From the NCBI RefSeq assembly GCF_029395435.1, contig NZ_CP113915.1, forward strand, positions 248,001 through 312,000: DNA of 64,000 nucleotides, given 5' to 3'. A program made the translations under genes and the position numbers. Shown here piece after piece: positions 53,135 through 62,738 of the stretch; within the stretch, counting starts at the first letter, position 1; each line of letters begins with the position of its first letter. The notes beneath the pieces are model-generated. The model was not told the origin of the DNA. It was given only the letters and a program-made list of their open reading frames with translations, and ran no database searches. Source of the DNA: Bifidobacterium sp. ESL0790. GTDB lineage: Bacteria; Actinomycetota; Actinomycetes; Actinomycetales; Bifidobacteriaceae.

Positions 53135-54751
53135 ATGGCATGCACCACCATTCTGGTCGGCAAGGACGCGAGCTACGACGGTTCCACCCTCATCGCCCGC
53201 AACGAGGATTCGCCGAACGGGGAATACAACCCCAAGCGTTTCGTCGTGGTCAAGCCCGATGAGCAGCCGCGCCACTACCGCAGCGTGCTGAGCCACGTCG
53301 AGGTGGACCTGCCCGGCAACCCCCTGCAATACACCTCCCTGCCCAACGCCGACACCGCCGATGGTGTCTGGGGCGAGGCCGGGGTCAACGAGGCCAACGT
53401 GGCGATGAGCGCCACCGAGACCCTGACCACCAACGAGCGCGTGCTTGGCGCCGACCCCTTCGTGGAGCGGGTGAAGGCCAAGGGTGTTAAAGGCGAGGAG
53501 GGCTATGAGCCCGAGGTCGCCGGCGGCATTGGCGAGGAGGATTTCCTCACGCTCGTTCTGCCCTATATCAAGACCGCCCGCGAAGGTGTGGAGCGCCTGG
53601 GCGCGCTGCTTGAGCAGTACGGCACCTACGAGATGAACGGCGTGGCGTTCTCCGACGTCGACGAGATCTGGTGGTTCGAGACCGTCGGCGGCCATCACTG
53701 GATCGCCAAGCGCGTGCCCGACGGCGCCTACGTCACCATGCCCAACCAGCTCGGCATCGACGAGTTCGACCTTGAGGACGCGATGGGCGACCAGGAGGAG
53801 CACATGTGCTCAGCGGACCTCAACCAGTTCATCGAGGCGAACCATCTCGACCTCGCCGTCGAGGCCACCACGCCCTTCAATCCGCGTGACGCCTTCGGCT
53901 CGCACTCCGATTCCGACCACGTCTACAACACGCCCCGCGCCTGGTACATGCAGCGCACCCTGAACCCCTACGACGAGGTCTGGGACGGCCCCGAGGCCGA
54001 CCACACCCCGGAGTCCGACGACATCCCGTGGGCCCGCCAGCCGGAGCGCAAGATCACCATCGAGGACGTCAAGTACGTGCTGAGCTCGCACTACCAGGGC
54101 ACCCCGTTCGACCCCTACGGCCACATGGGCGACGAGCACACGCGCAACAAGTACCGCTCCATCGGCATCAACCGCCAGAGCCAGCTCGCCGTGATGCAGA
54201 TCCGCCCGTACCGCCCGCAGTCCGACCGCGCCATCCAGTGGATCTCCTACGGCTCCAACCCCTTCAACACCATCGTGCCGTTCTACCCGAACGTCGACAC
54301 CACGCCGGCCTACCTCGAGGGCACCAGCACCCGTGTGACCTCCGAGAACTTCTACTGGGCCAACCGCATCATCGCCGCCCTGTGCGACGCCGCGTTCGAC
54401 GAGACCTCCAACGCCGTGGAGCGCTACCAGGAGAAGACCGGCGGCATGGCGCACCGCATGGTCATCGCCACCGACGAGCAGATCGCGCGCCTGGGCGGCG
54501 ACAAGGAGGCCAGCGCCGAGTCCATGGCCGCCGCCGAGCTCGAGGCGGGCAACCCCGATGGCGATGTGGAGCCGATGGAACCCGACGACGTCATCGCCGC
54601 CACCCGCAACGCCGAGGTCCGCGAGGTGCTCGCCGCCGCCAACCAGTCGATGGCCGACCAGATCAAGCGCGAGACCGACGAGCTGCTCGACTCCGTGCTC
54701 TACACCACGAGCAATCGGATGTCCAACGGCTTCAATCGTTCCGACAACTGA
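53135..54751 (+). CDS. pepD: C69-family dipeptidase
   Basis: 538 residues. The start MACTTILVGKDASYDGSTLI places Cys3 as the N-terminal nucleophile after processing, the mark of the Ntn-hydrolase C69 dipeptidases (PepD) common in lactobacilli and bifidobacteria. IARNEDSPNGEYNPKRFVV and later EVDEIWWFETVGGHHW-type sequence match the family. It has no signal peptide, so it acts on peptides in the cytoplasm. CGAAAGGAAC precedes the ATG. It is a single gene, with repeats and dyads in its promoter. Confidence 0.93.
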   Translation: MACTTILVGKDASYDGSTLIARNEDSPNGEYNPKRFVVVKPDEQPRHYRSVLSHVEVDLPGNPLQYTSLPNADTADGVWGEAGVNEANVAMSATETLTTNERVLGADPFVERVKAKGVKGEEGYEPEVAGGIGEEDFLTLVLPYIKTAREGVERLGALLEQYGTYEMNGVAFSDVDEIWWFETVGGHHWIAKRVPDGAYVTMPNQLGIDEFDLEDAMGDQEEHMCSADLNQFIEANHLDLAVEATTPFNPRDAFGSHSDSDHVYNTPRAWYMQRTLNPYDEVWDGPEADHTPESDDIPWARQPERKITIEDVKYVLSSHYQGTPFDPYGHMGDEHTRNKYRSIGINRQSQLAVMQIRPYRPQSDRAIQWISYGSNPFNTIVPFYPNVDTTPAYLEGTSTRVTSENFYWANRIIAALCDAAFDETSNAVERYQEKTGGMAHRMVIATDEQIARLGGDKEASAESMAAAELEAGNPDGDVEPMEPDDVIAATRNAEVREVLAAANQSMADQIKRETDELLDSVLYTTSNRMSNGFNRSDN

Positions 54752-54994
54752 TTGAAACCAGCGCTCGCCTGAGTTTTGACGTCCGCACAGGCCTCGCCTC
54801 GCGCCTCCCGCGCGACTTACGTGGGAAGCGCGGGGCGTCGTCTCGTTTATGGCTTTTTGTATGGCAAAAGCGGCCTTTTTACTTAAGTGGACACACCGAG
54901 TATATTGGGACATTATCAGTAATTAAATGGTCAATCGGGTTCATCTTCGTCTGGATAGTTCAGGCGGCGTGCGCCGTGGAGTTAAAGGATATAT

Positions 54995-55333
54995 ATGAAA
55001 CCGTTCGAACAAGCAGGCATGCAGCAGTGCCACTACGATGTGCCCCCGCAGCAGCTCTATCCGCTGATGCTCCAGATGCTCGCCCAATCCAAGGCGTTCA
55101 ACCTCAAGGCCGAAGGCAATCCGCCGATGACCTGCATGTTCTCCACCCACGTGAGTCTTTACACATGGGGCGAGAACATGATGGCCGCCGTCACGCCCGA
55201 TGGCGCCGGCTCGATCGTGGGCGTGAGCGTCAACGCCAAGATGTCGACGCTTTTCCAAGGCTCCAAGAACCGCAAGAACATCCAGCGTTTCTTCACGGAG
55301 CTCTCGGACTTCCTGGCTTTCGCGAGGGCTTGA
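54995..55333 (+). CDS. Small hypothetical protein
   Basis: 112 residues with AAAGGAT before the ATG. It is soluble and probably alpha/beta: HYDVPPQQLYPLMLQMLAQS gives a helix, then MTCMFSTHVSLYTWGENMMA, SIVGVSVNAKMSTLFQGSKN and a final helix IQRFFTELSDFLAFAR. I do not recognise a family. It ends at a good terminator. Confidence 0.7.
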   Translation: MKPFEQAGMQQCHYDVPPQQLYPLMLQMLAQSKAFNLKAEGNPPMTCMFSTHVSLYTWGENMMAAVTPDGAGSIVGVSVNAKMSTLFQGSKNRKNIQRFFTELSDFLAFARA

Positions 55334-55388
55334 CCCGGTTTGGGGCGATTCATCGCCTGAGTCTGAGGTCTTTGCGGAATGTAGATTC

Positions 55389-55434
55389 ATCCCTTCCCGT
55401 CTATGCGGTAATTGGCGGGTGAAGGGATTTTTTT
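55389..55434 (+). terminator. Terminator after small hypothetical gene
   Basis: ATCCCTTCCCG pairs with CGGGTGAAGGGAT around a loop of about 18 bases and TTTTTTT follows. The rest of the 55334-55645 gap has three 9-base repeats of the CTCATGGCC type at about 55469-55495 and no gene. Confidence 0.8.
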
Positions 55435-55645
55435 ATCCCTGTCTTCTTTCCCATAGCCCCCATAGCTCTCATGGCCCTCATGACCCTCATGGCGCCATGG
55501 CGTGAAGGAACCGGGTTGGCGCGCGAGAGGCCGTGGAATCGTTGCCTTCCCTCGCGTCCGTTGATGATAGACTCCAACTATCGCGTTACATATCACGATG
55601 AAATATCATCGCGGTTTCCAGCAAGTCGCCGAAGGCAGGTAAAGC

Positions 55646-57211
55646 ATGGCTCTTATCGATCAGTTCACCACCCAATATGGCCTCGTCGAGAAGATCGACG
55701 CGTTCGGCTATCTCGACTACCTCGGGGAGCATGGCAAGACCCCGCGCAAGCATGGCAAGGTGATTCTGGTGACCGCCGACACCCCGCTCAAGGCCTCGCG
55801 TGGCGAGGGCAAGACCACCACCACCATCGCGCTGATCGACGCCCTGCGCGCCCGTGGCATCGACGCCACGGCGGTGCTGCGCCAGCCGAGCATGGGCATC
55901 ACCGCGGCCGGATCCAAGGGCGGCGCGTCCGGCGGTGGCAAGTCCTCGCTTTCGCACCCCGAGCTCATCGATTGGGGCCTGTGCGGCGAGATGGCGGCCA
56001 TCGAATGCGCGCAGAACCTGCTGGTCTCCTTCGCCGAGAAGGCCGTGGACGACGGGCTCATCGACACGGTGCTCGTGCCCCGCGTCTCCGAGGTGCCGTC
56101 GCGTTCGCTGCGCCAGATCGCCGTGGACCGCAACAAGGGCAATCTTCCCGAGCGCGTCGTGCTCACCCCCACCTGCGAGCTGATGCAGATCGTGGTGCTC
56201 TCGCACTCCATGGGCGAGATCTCCGAGCGCGTCTCGCGCATGGTCGCGGGCACGAAGGACGGCAAGCCCGTCACCTTCGGCGAGTTCATCGACCTGTGGC
56301 GCATTACCGGCATCCTGGGCGACGCGGTGAAGCCGGCCAAGACCGAGACCGTCAACGGCTCGCCCGTCTATGTGCACTGCGGCCCGTTCGCCAACGTGTC
56401 GCTGGGCATTCCGAGCCTCGTCTCGGTCGAGATGGCCTGCGCGCTGCACGACGTGGTGGTGGTCGAGGCCGGCTACGGCGCCGACGCCGGGGCTCAGAAA
56501 TGGCTCGACATCGCCTGCCGCGAGTATGGAGCGGAATGGCCGGCGGCCGCCGTGGTCGTCACCCGTGCTTCGACGTGGCGCGACGATCCGAAGCTCTCCT
56601 GGCGCTACCCGTTCCATGTCAATCGCCTGGAGAAACTGGGCATTCCCACCTTCCCGCTCATCAACCTGTGGGATGGCGAGGACGACCAGATCGATTCGCT
56701 GAAGGTCACGGCGCGGGAACTCAACTTCCGCAAGCCCATCATCGGCAACCTCTTCCGCGACGGCGGCGAGGCGCTGGCCCCGCAGCTTGATGGATTCGTG
56801 GATGCGCTCGGCGGTCTGACCGGCGTGGCCGGGGGCCCCAGTGCCGCCGCCGACGCCGAAGACCCCGAGGTCGCCGACAACCATGCGAGCCACAAGGGCA
56901 TGGGCCTGGTCGATGACGTGAAGTGGATCGCCTCGAACGCCTACGGTGTGCCCGCCGATCGAGTGCTTTTCAAGGTCGGTTTCGCCGAATCGCTCGCTGC
57001 CGCCACCGAACTGTGCAACGGCGTCGGCGCCAGTATCGACGATTTGGCCGTCGTTGCGATGAAATCTCCCGCCACCATGACCGACGACGATTCCGCTCCC
57101 GCCGACCAGCGCACCGTGACGCTGAAGAAGGTCGAGCCGCATCTGGGCGCCGGCGTGGTGCAGGTCAACCTCACCACCTCGCTCACCACCCCGATGCCCA
57201 AGATCGTCTGA
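55646..57211 (+). CDS. fhs: Formate--tetrahydrofolate ligase
   Basis: 521 residues, shorter than the usual 555 or so. It joins formate to tetrahydrofolate with ATP to make 10-formyl-THF for purines and formyl-methionine. The P-loop SRGEGKTTTTIALIDAL near residue 54 is typical, with RQPSMGITAAGSKGGASGGG near residue 79 and HCGPFANVSLGIPS near residue 247. A low-complexity segment lies near residues 395-415. A hairpin-repeat pair follows. Confidence 0.93.
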   Translation: MALIDQFTTQYGLVEKIDAFGYLDYLGEHGKTPRKHGKVILVTADTPLKASRGEGKTTTTIALIDALRARGIDATAVLRQPSMGITAAGSKGGASGGGKSSLSHPELIDWGLCGEMAAIECAQNLLVSFAEKAVDDGLIDTVLVPRVSEVPSRSLRQIAVDRNKGNLPERVVLTPTCELMQIVVLSHSMGEISERVSRMVAGTKDGKPVTFGEFIDLWRITGILGDAVKPAKTETVNGSPVYVHCGPFANVSLGIPSLVSVEMACALHDVVVVEAGYGADAGAQKWLDIACREYGAEWPAAAVVVTRASTWRDDPKLSWRYPFHVNRLEKLGIPTFPLINLWDGEDDQIDSLKVTARELNFRKPIIGNLFRDGGEALAPQLDGFVDALGGLTGVAGGPSAAADAEDPEVADNHASHKGMGLVDDVKWIASNAYGVPADRVLFKVGFAESLAAATELCNGVGASIDDLAVVAMKSPATMTDDDSAPADQRTVTLKKVEPHLGAGVVQVNLTTSLTTPMPKIV

Positions 57212-57253
57212 GCGCCAGCGCCACCCATTCCAGCCCCCTAACCAACCATTCAG

Positions 57254-57368
57254 TTCCGCCATATTCAAGCCGCTGCCGTGCGCTAAGCGGCCCGAATATG
57301 TCGCAACATAGAAAATCCGCCATATGTAGGCCTCTGGGTGTTGCCCAGTGGCTTGAATATGGCGGAAT
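57254..57368. repeat. Two tandem units of the palindromic intergenic repeat
   Basis: Units start near 57254 and 57315: CCGCCATATTCAAGCCGCTG and CCGCCATATGTAGGCCTCTG, with GGCTTGAATATGGCGG closing the second. Outer arms can pair across the pair. They match 17004-17210 and 30508-30624. Lying between convergent fhs and tautomerase genes, they may end both transcripts. Confidence 0.75.
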
Positions 57369-57397
57369 TCGTTTATGTGTGGCCCGGTTTGGGGAGG

Positions 57398-57745
57398 TTA
57401 GAAGTTGCTGCCGTTCCAGCCCCAGTCGCCGGTCGCGGTGTAGCGGATGTAGGTGCGGTCGGCGGGGATGCCGAGCTGGTCGTTGAGCGCTCCCATGATC
57501 TGGTTGGTCATGGTCTCCCAGACCGAGCGGTCGACGTCGCTGCCCATCACGTTGACTTCGACGTAGGCGGCGGGCTTGTCGTCTTTGCCGCCGAAATAGA
57601 TGGGCATGTTGTCCTCGAACGGGCACATCAGCCAGCTTTCGGTCTTGCCGGGGACGGCGGTGATGGCACGGCCGTAGGCGGTCTTGAGAGCTTCGCGCTG
57701 TTCGGGGGTGGTGGAGACGGAGACATGGGTATGGATGACTGGCAT
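57398..57745 (-). CDS. Tautomerase-superfamily protein, MIF-like
   Basis: 115 residues from ATG 57745, chosen for GAAAGGAACAT before it; a longer frame is a read-through. Pro follows Met (MPVIHTHVSV), so Pro1 would be the catalytic base after Met removal. SWLMCPFEDNMPIYFGGKDD and VNVMGSDVDRSVWETMTNQI, then GIPADRTYIRYTATGDWGWN, match the macrophage-migration-inhibitory-factor/phenylpyruvate tautomerase fold. The substrate is unknown. Confidence 0.85.
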   Translation of the reverse strand: MPVIHTHVSVSTTPEQREALKTAYGRAITAVPGKTESWLMCPFEDNMPIYFGGKDDKPAAYVEVNVMGSDVDRSVWETMTNQIMGALNDQLGIPADRTYIRYTATGDWGWNGSNF

Positions 57746-58023
57746 GATGTTCCTTTCATCGGTTTGGCTAGCTGTCATCCATTTTAGCTCTCGTCGGTTG
57801 AATGGACCGGTGCCGGGTTCATTTTCGCCCCGCAAACTCTCGACGGCAGAAAACGGACAGAATATCGCGGAAATACGCCCGATATATGCCGTCGAAAGTA
57901 CGTGATGGCAGAAAACGGTTATGTACCGCCATTCTTTTGTCCGATATTCGTCGTTGGAGGTGAGACGGTAGCCGAGACCACGAAACCCGCCGAAAGCGTC
58001 AACCAGTCCGGGCGTTTCTTGCG

Positions 58024-58650
58024 ATGAATCAGTGGTTATTGCGTCAATCTCCACGTATTTGGCAGGCTCTTGGAGTTAAATGGGCAACTGTGAAAAAGCT
58101 TATCGAACAACTCGTGAAGTTTGGCATCGTCGGCGTCATCGCCGCGGTCATTGATTTTGGCCTGTTGAACATCCTGGTCGCGGCCTTCCACGTCAACAAC
58201 GTGGTGGCCAGCACCATCTCGTTCCTGGTCTCGCTGGCCTTCAACTACTGGGCGAGCATGAAATACGTCTTCAAGCGCCGCGCCGACATGGCCCGCTGGA
58301 TGGAGGGCTTCATCTTCCTGGCCGCCGCCGTGGTCGGCCTGTTCATCAACGAGTGGATCATCTGGCTGAGCACGTTCGGCATGGCGGCCAACGCGGCGGT
58401 CGCGCAGCATGGCATGTACGTCCTGCGCACCAACATCGGCAAGATCGTGGCCACGGTGGTGGTGGCCATCTGGAACTTCATCATCCGAAAGTGGCTGCTC
58501 GACGACCATTCCACGAAGTCTGACAAGCCCTCGCAAGACTCGACCAGCGAAATCGGTTCTTCTGCCAAGCCCGCCGTTGCCCCGCGCAAGACGTTCGCGC
58601 AGAAGATCGGCGAGTGGTCCATCGCCCACACCCCCAAGGGGTGGCAATAA
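58024..58650 (+). CDS. GtrA-family membrane protein
   Basis: 208 residues. Four membrane segments in the GtrA pattern: QLVKFGIVGVIAAVIDFGLL, VVASTISFLVSLAFNYWASM, FIFLAAAVVGLFINEWIIWL, and IGKIVATVVVAIWNFIIRKW. GtrA proteins are thought to carry undecaprenyl-linked sugars or assist polysaccharide modification. The start is unsure: ATG 58024 has no clear ribosome site, and a GTG at 58090 is possible. The C-terminal 45 residues are Ser/Lys-rich. Confidence 0.82.
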   Translation: MNQWLLRQSPRIWQALGVKWATVKKLIEQLVKFGIVGVIAAVIDFGLLNILVAAFHVNNVVASTISFLVSLAFNYWASMKYVFKRRADMARWMEGFIFLAAAVVGLFINEWIIWLSTFGMAANAAVAQHGMYVLRTNIGKIVATVVVAIWNFIIRKWLLDDHSTKSDKPSQDSTSEIGSSAKPAVAPRKTFAQKIGEWSIAHTPKGWQ

Positions 58651-58702
58651 ATTCGTTCGTTTCGTATGCGGCTATACGTTTATGCGAAAATTATTGATGG
58701 CA

Positions 58703-58738
58703 AATCGTGCCGTCTCGGTTTCCCGGGGCGGCACGATT
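58703..58738. terminator. Hairpin between convergent GtrA and MFS genes
   Basis: AATCGTGCCG at 58703-58712 pairs perfectly with CGGCACGATT at 58729-58738, with more pairing inside (TTTCCCGGGG). T runs are short, but it may serve both directions. Confidence 0.6.
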
Positions 58739-58810
58739 GTCGTATGTATTGGTCGTAAGCGCTGATTGATTCAGCTGGCAAACCGACAGGCCAACCCAAA
58801 AATCACAATC

Positions 58811-60169
58811 TCACACGTCGACCTGCGCGAGGATCGGCGTCTCCGTGCTCCGCTTGATCTGCTTGAAGCCGGTGAAGGCCAGCGCCAGCGAGGTGAGCGC
58901 GAGCACGGTGACCACCATGAACCCGCCGTGCGAACCCATGCGGTCGATGAAGATGCCCGCGATGGCCGAGCCCGCCGAGCCGCCGATGGAGTTCATCGCG
59001 CTGGTCCACGCCATGCCCTCGGTGAAGCGGGTGGGCGGCACGAGATGGAGCATGAGCTGGTTGCCGTTGATCCACGTGGGCGCCTGGCAGACGCCGATGA
59101 CCAGGTAGATGAGCATGATGGTCCAGATGTTGTGGGCGAACAGGAAGGTCGCGATGCCCAGGTCTACCACGATCAGGCAGAAGTAGAAGCGCTTCCACAG
59201 CGGGATCATCCAGTTCTTCGCGCCGTAGAAGATCGCGCCGATCATCGAGGAGAGCGAGAAGCAGCCGAAGACGAAGCCGGTGTATTGCTTCATGTTCTGC
59301 TCGGTGGCGAACGAGATGATGGAGATCGACGCGGCTGATTGGAAGGCGCCGAGGCCGAACCAGGTGACGCACATCGCGATCAGGCCCGGGCCCCAGATGG
59401 ACTGGCCGGATTTGAAGAGCCCGGCCTTGCGTTCGGCCGCCTCCTCCTGGCCGCGCATTTTGGCGGCTTTCTGGGTCTCGAGGGCTCGGTATTCCTTGCG
59501 ACTCACGCCGGCCTTGCGCGCCAGGTCGGTCTGCGAGGGCGGCTCGGTGGAGAGTTCGGTCAAAAACATGAGCGCGCCGATGACCACGCACATGCCGGTC
59601 ACCGAGAACGCGAGCACGCCGGAGATGACGGCCAGAGTGGACGAGAGCGGATTGCCGACCACCCACATCGCCTCGTCGAAGACGCCGGAGAGCGAGAGCG
59701 CCCGGTCGGTGCGGCGGCCGTCGCCTTTGAGCAGATTGGTCCAGCGGCTGCGGGCCATGGCGCCCCACGGCGGGATGGCCGACATGAACGGCACGATGAC
59801 GAAGAGGATCCAGGCGGGCACCTTCGCGGTGATGCACGAGACGAGCGCCGTGGCCGCGATCACCCAGACGATGATCGTGGGGATGGAGACCTGGCGTTGG
59901 CCGAATTTGTCGACCAGCTTGCCCAACACCGGGCTCATCACGGCTAGCGCGATGGCCTGCACCGCGCTCAGCGCCCCGGCGAGCGTGTAGTTGCCGTAAT
60001 AATGCTGCACCGAGATGGTGATGGTCATGCCGACCATGGGGAAGGGCATGCAGGCGATGACCGCGCCGATGGCGAAACGGGCGGTGTGGGGCATCCGTAG
60101 GAGTTCGGCGTAGCCTCCGAAGAGGCGGCGCGCGACGTCCTTGACGGCGGCGATGGGCTGGCTGGTCAC
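58811..60169 (-). CDS. MFS transporter
   Basis: 452 residues starting at GTG 60169 after GAAAGGAACC. About twelve membrane segments with a cytoplasmic loop in the middle (residues 225-265, charged). MFS features include LGKLVDKFGQRQVSIP (motif A-like) near residue 100 and ITISVQHYYG. The substrate is unknown. It ends convergent with gtrA. Confidence 0.82.
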   Translation of the reverse strand: MTSQPIAAVKDVARRLFGGYAELLRMPHTARFAIGAVIACMPFPMVGMTITISVQHYYGNYTLAGALSAVQAIALAVMSPVLGKLVDKFGQRQVSIPTIIVWVIAATALVSCITAKVPAWILFVIVPFMSAIPPWGAMARSRWTNLLKGDGRRTDRALSLSGVFDEAMWVVGNPLSSTLAVISGVLAFSVTGMCVVIGALMFLTELSTEPPSQTDLARKAGVSRKEYRALETQKAAKMRGQEEAAERKAGLFKSGQSIWGPGLIAMCVTWFGLGAFQSAASISIISFATEQNMKQYTGFVFGCFSLSSMIGAIFYGAKNWMIPLWKRFYFCLIVVDLGIATFLFAHNIWTIMLIYLVIGVCQAPTWINGNQLMLHLVPPTRFTEGMAWTSAMNSIGGSAGSAIAGIFIDRMGSHGGFMVVTVLALTSLALAFTGFKQIKRSTETPILAQVDV

Positions 60170-60753
60170 GTTCGTGGGGTTCCTTTCATCAATTTTGCGT
60201 TTTGCGCGAGGGTGTTGAGTGTGTTTTGTATGTTGTTGCGCCGAGGTGTTCGGCGTTGTTGGACGCGAATCGTAGGGCGCCGGATACCGAATATCGGATA
60301 TCGGGCGTGGGACGGCATGGCGCGGTTGGGCGCTGAGCGTCTTGGCTGGAGAGGGTGCGGGTCGCGCGTGAGCCCATGACGGGCTTCGGCAATCCTTTTG
60401 GGGTGGGCGGGTTTCCTGCCGGCGCCGCGTTTACGGGCGTCTCAACGCATGATCGATGGTGCCGGCTTTCGTCTTTCGCAAGACGTGGCCGCGTGCGGAT
60501 TCCAGAACGGATCAGGCGTGGACGCCGCGGCATCGAGAACATCATGCCGGGCAGGTCGAATCACCGATAAAGACTGAAGTGAATCGATATGTGTCCCTCA
60601 CTCACAAGTATGACACTCTAACGTTCGCCGTGGAGCAACACGCGGCGTGATGTCTGATTAAGCTGTAAGGTACAGTAAAATTTTCGCGAACGTGTTTTGA
60701 AGATCCTCGCCGGCCACCCGCGACTGGTCAAACGGCTTGGAGGAAAGGGCCAC
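60170..60753. other. Gap with no supported gene
   Basis: 584 bases between divergent MFS and phosphatase genes. GAATATCGGATATCG near 60288-60302 is a partial palindrome. Small frames on both strands lack ribosome sites and family likeness. A GC-rich part (60300-60560) is followed by an AT-rich stretch (60655-60690) that may be the phosphatase promoter. Confidence 0.5.
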
Positions 60754-61413
60754 ATGCCGTCAACCACATTGCATTTCGTCCGCCATGGCAAGGTCGAGAA
60801 CCCGGACCACCTGCTCTACGAGCGCCTGCCTGGTTTCCACCTCTCCGAGCTGGGGGTGAGGATGGCCCAGGCCACTGCCCGCCACATCGCCGCCGATCCA
60901 GACATGAGCCGCGCCACGGCGGTCATCTCCTCGCCTTTGGAGCGCACCCGCGAGACGGCCGGTGAGATTCTCAAGGAGCTCAACCAGGTACGGCAGGAAC
61001 GTGGAGAAGAAGCCTTGAGCCTGCGCACCGACGGCCGGCTCATCGAGGCGGGCAACAATTTCCGTGGCACCAGGGTCGGCTACGGCCAGGGCGCCCTGTG
61101 GAGGCCGCGCAACATCAGGCTGCTGCTCAATCTGTGGCGGCCGAGCTGGGGGGAGAGCTACCGGCACATCGCCGCAAGGGTTGGTGCGTTCGCCGAGGAG
61201 GCGCTCTTCGAGCATCCGGGCGAGCAGCTCATCGTGGTCAGCCACGAGTCGCCGATCTACAGCTTCCGCCACAAGCTCGAGACCGGCCACCCGGAGCACA
61301 ACATGTTGCTGCGCCACACGGCGCTCGCCTCGATCACCTCGATCACCTTCGATTGCGAGACAGGCAAGGCGCTGAAGATCGCCTACGTCGACCCCGCGGC
61401 CGGCGTGCAATGA
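60754..61413 (+). CDS. Histidine phosphatase family protein (phosphoglycerate mutase-like)
   Basis: 219 residues. HFVRHGKVENPDHLLYERLP near residue 6 has the RHG motif, SSPLERTRETAGEI near residue 58 the second Arg and catalytic Glu region, and VSHESPIYSFRH near residue 166 the second His. The ATG at 60754 has GGAGGAAAGGG before it, which decides it over the upstream start. Its true substrate is unknown, since these enzymes range widely. It is followed 150 bases later by a hypothetical gene. Confidence 0.86.
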   Translation: MPSTTLHFVRHGKVENPDHLLYERLPGFHLSELGVRMAQATARHIAADPDMSRATAVISSPLERTRETAGEILKELNQVRQERGEEALSLRTDGRLIEAGNNFRGTRVGYGQGALWRPRNIRLLLNLWRPSWGESYRHIAARVGAFAEEALFEHPGEQLIVVSHESPIYSFRHKLETGHPEHNMLLRHTALASITSITFDCETGKALKIAYVDPAAGVQ

Positions 61414-61565
61414 CGACGGTTTGAGATTGGTCCGCCGGTTCCGCGTCAATACGTTCGGATGGCGTTGGACATCGTCTGCGGGTGTCGCCTAAGGCGGTCC
61501 ATATGACTAGAATGGAAACGGTTTTGTGAGGCCGTCGGGATGGCGGATATGGCGAAGGAGCGGAT

Positions 61566-62498
61566 ATGGCGTTTCATATCGAAGATGACGAGTTGGCGGG
61601 GCTCACGGCGATGCCCGAGGTGCTTGAGGCCGCGAAGGTGGGCGGCGAGCTCATCGCGCTATGGCCGCTGACCACCGCCCAGGAGCTCGGCAACGACGCC
61701 AAATACGCCGAGGACCTGCAGGTGCGCGTCACCCAGTCCGCGGCCCAGCTGCTCACCGGCCAGGACGTCACGTTGCCCGACGCCGAGTTCGTCTATGAGG
61801 GCGCCATCGATATCCCCGGCCGGCCGCAGGAGATTGTGGACGCGCTGCTCAACGTCAACGACGCCTACGAGCGGTTGCACCCATATTCGCATTCCGGCGA
61901 CACCTCGCTGGTGATGAATGCGGTTGATGATTTGCAGGTCGATTGGAGTGAGGCGACGGCATCGGCTGTGGCCGCCGCGCTTGACGATATCGAGGCCGCC
62001 GCCAAATCCGGCGCCTCCAATCTTGGTAACGGTGAAGGTTCGGCCAACAGCAGCGACGCGCAGAGTGTGGCGCGGCGTCTGGCCGTGGTCATCGCGGCGG
62101 TCGACGGGCTTTTTGGCATCATCGCGGGTGATGGTTCAGCTGACGTGGACCAGCGCGCCGCCGCCAGCCGTGTCACGCCGGTGATGCTCTATCTCAACGA
62201 GCTGTGCGAGCGGATGTCGATTCCGCGCATGTTCTTTGACCGCGAGCAGTTCGAGTCCTTGTTGGGCACGTATGCCGACGCGGCGAAATCTGGAAGTTCC
62301 AGCGCGGAATCGCTGGCCCGGGCCATCGCCCCGTTGGCCCAGCAGGAGTGGCGGAAGCACCACGATGACGTCGTCTTCGACCCGGTCGCCGCCAAGAAGG
62401 CCGCCAAGGATGCGGACGAGAAGCAGAATCGCGCCAAGCTGGCCGAGAAGTTCAAGGACATCCCCGAGGATCCGAACAAACCCCACATCGATCTGTAG
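61566..62498 (+). CDS. Hypothetical protein, conserved-looking
   Basis: 310 residues with GAAGGAGCGGAT before the ATG. Soluble, acidic, mainly helical. A first part (ALWPLTTAQELGNDAKYAED, QVRVTQSAAQLLTGQDVTLP) is followed by an Ala/Ser-rich linker near residues 155-170 and a helical domain (PVMLYLNELCERMSIPRMFF), and a Lys-rich end with EDPNKPHIDL. I do not recognise the family. It ends at a strong bidirectional terminator. Confidence 0.68.
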   Translation: MAFHIEDDELAGLTAMPEVLEAAKVGGELIALWPLTTAQELGNDAKYAEDLQVRVTQSAAQLLTGQDVTLPDAEFVYEGAIDIPGRPQEIVDALLNVNDAYERLHPYSHSGDTSLVMNAVDDLQVDWSEATASAVAAALDDIEAAAKSGASNLGNGEGSANSSDAQSVARRLAVVIAAVDGLFGIIAGDGSADVDQRAAASRVTPVMLYLNELCERMSIPRMFFDREQFESLLGTYADAAKSGSSSAESLARAIAPLAQQEWRKHHDDVVFDPVAAKKAAKDADEKQNRAKLAEKFKDIPEDPNKPHIDL

Positions 62499-62658
62499 GC
62501 CACAAGGCGTCACCGTCGGGTTTTGTCGGAGGCGCGTCAGCTTGCGTGTGGGTGCGTCCTTGCTCAACTCATTTGCGCGTGAATGAGAAGTGTTGAGCCA
62601 ATCTTGGCTAGCTGGCCGTAAGACCACGAAGGCAACGATTCGCGCGCTTTCCTCGGCG

Positions 62659-62710
62659 ATATCAAAAGGGTTCCACCTCAATAATCCATGAGGTGGAACC
62701 CTTTTGATAT
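62659..62710. terminator. Perfect 22-bp hairpin, bidirectional terminator
   Basis: Arms 62659-62680 and 62689-62710 pair at all 22 positions; the outer part is ATATCAAAAGGG with CCCTTTTGATAT and the loop is ATAATCCA. The A and T runs inside the arms suit termination of both convergent genes. Confidence 0.9.
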
Positions 62711-62738
62711 TACGAACGGCGATTATCGCCGGTGCCGT

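Noticed and set aside
60189-60570. Small frames on both strands upstream of the histidine phosphatase
   Set aside because: Low-complexity, Arg/Pro-rich translations without ribosome sites.
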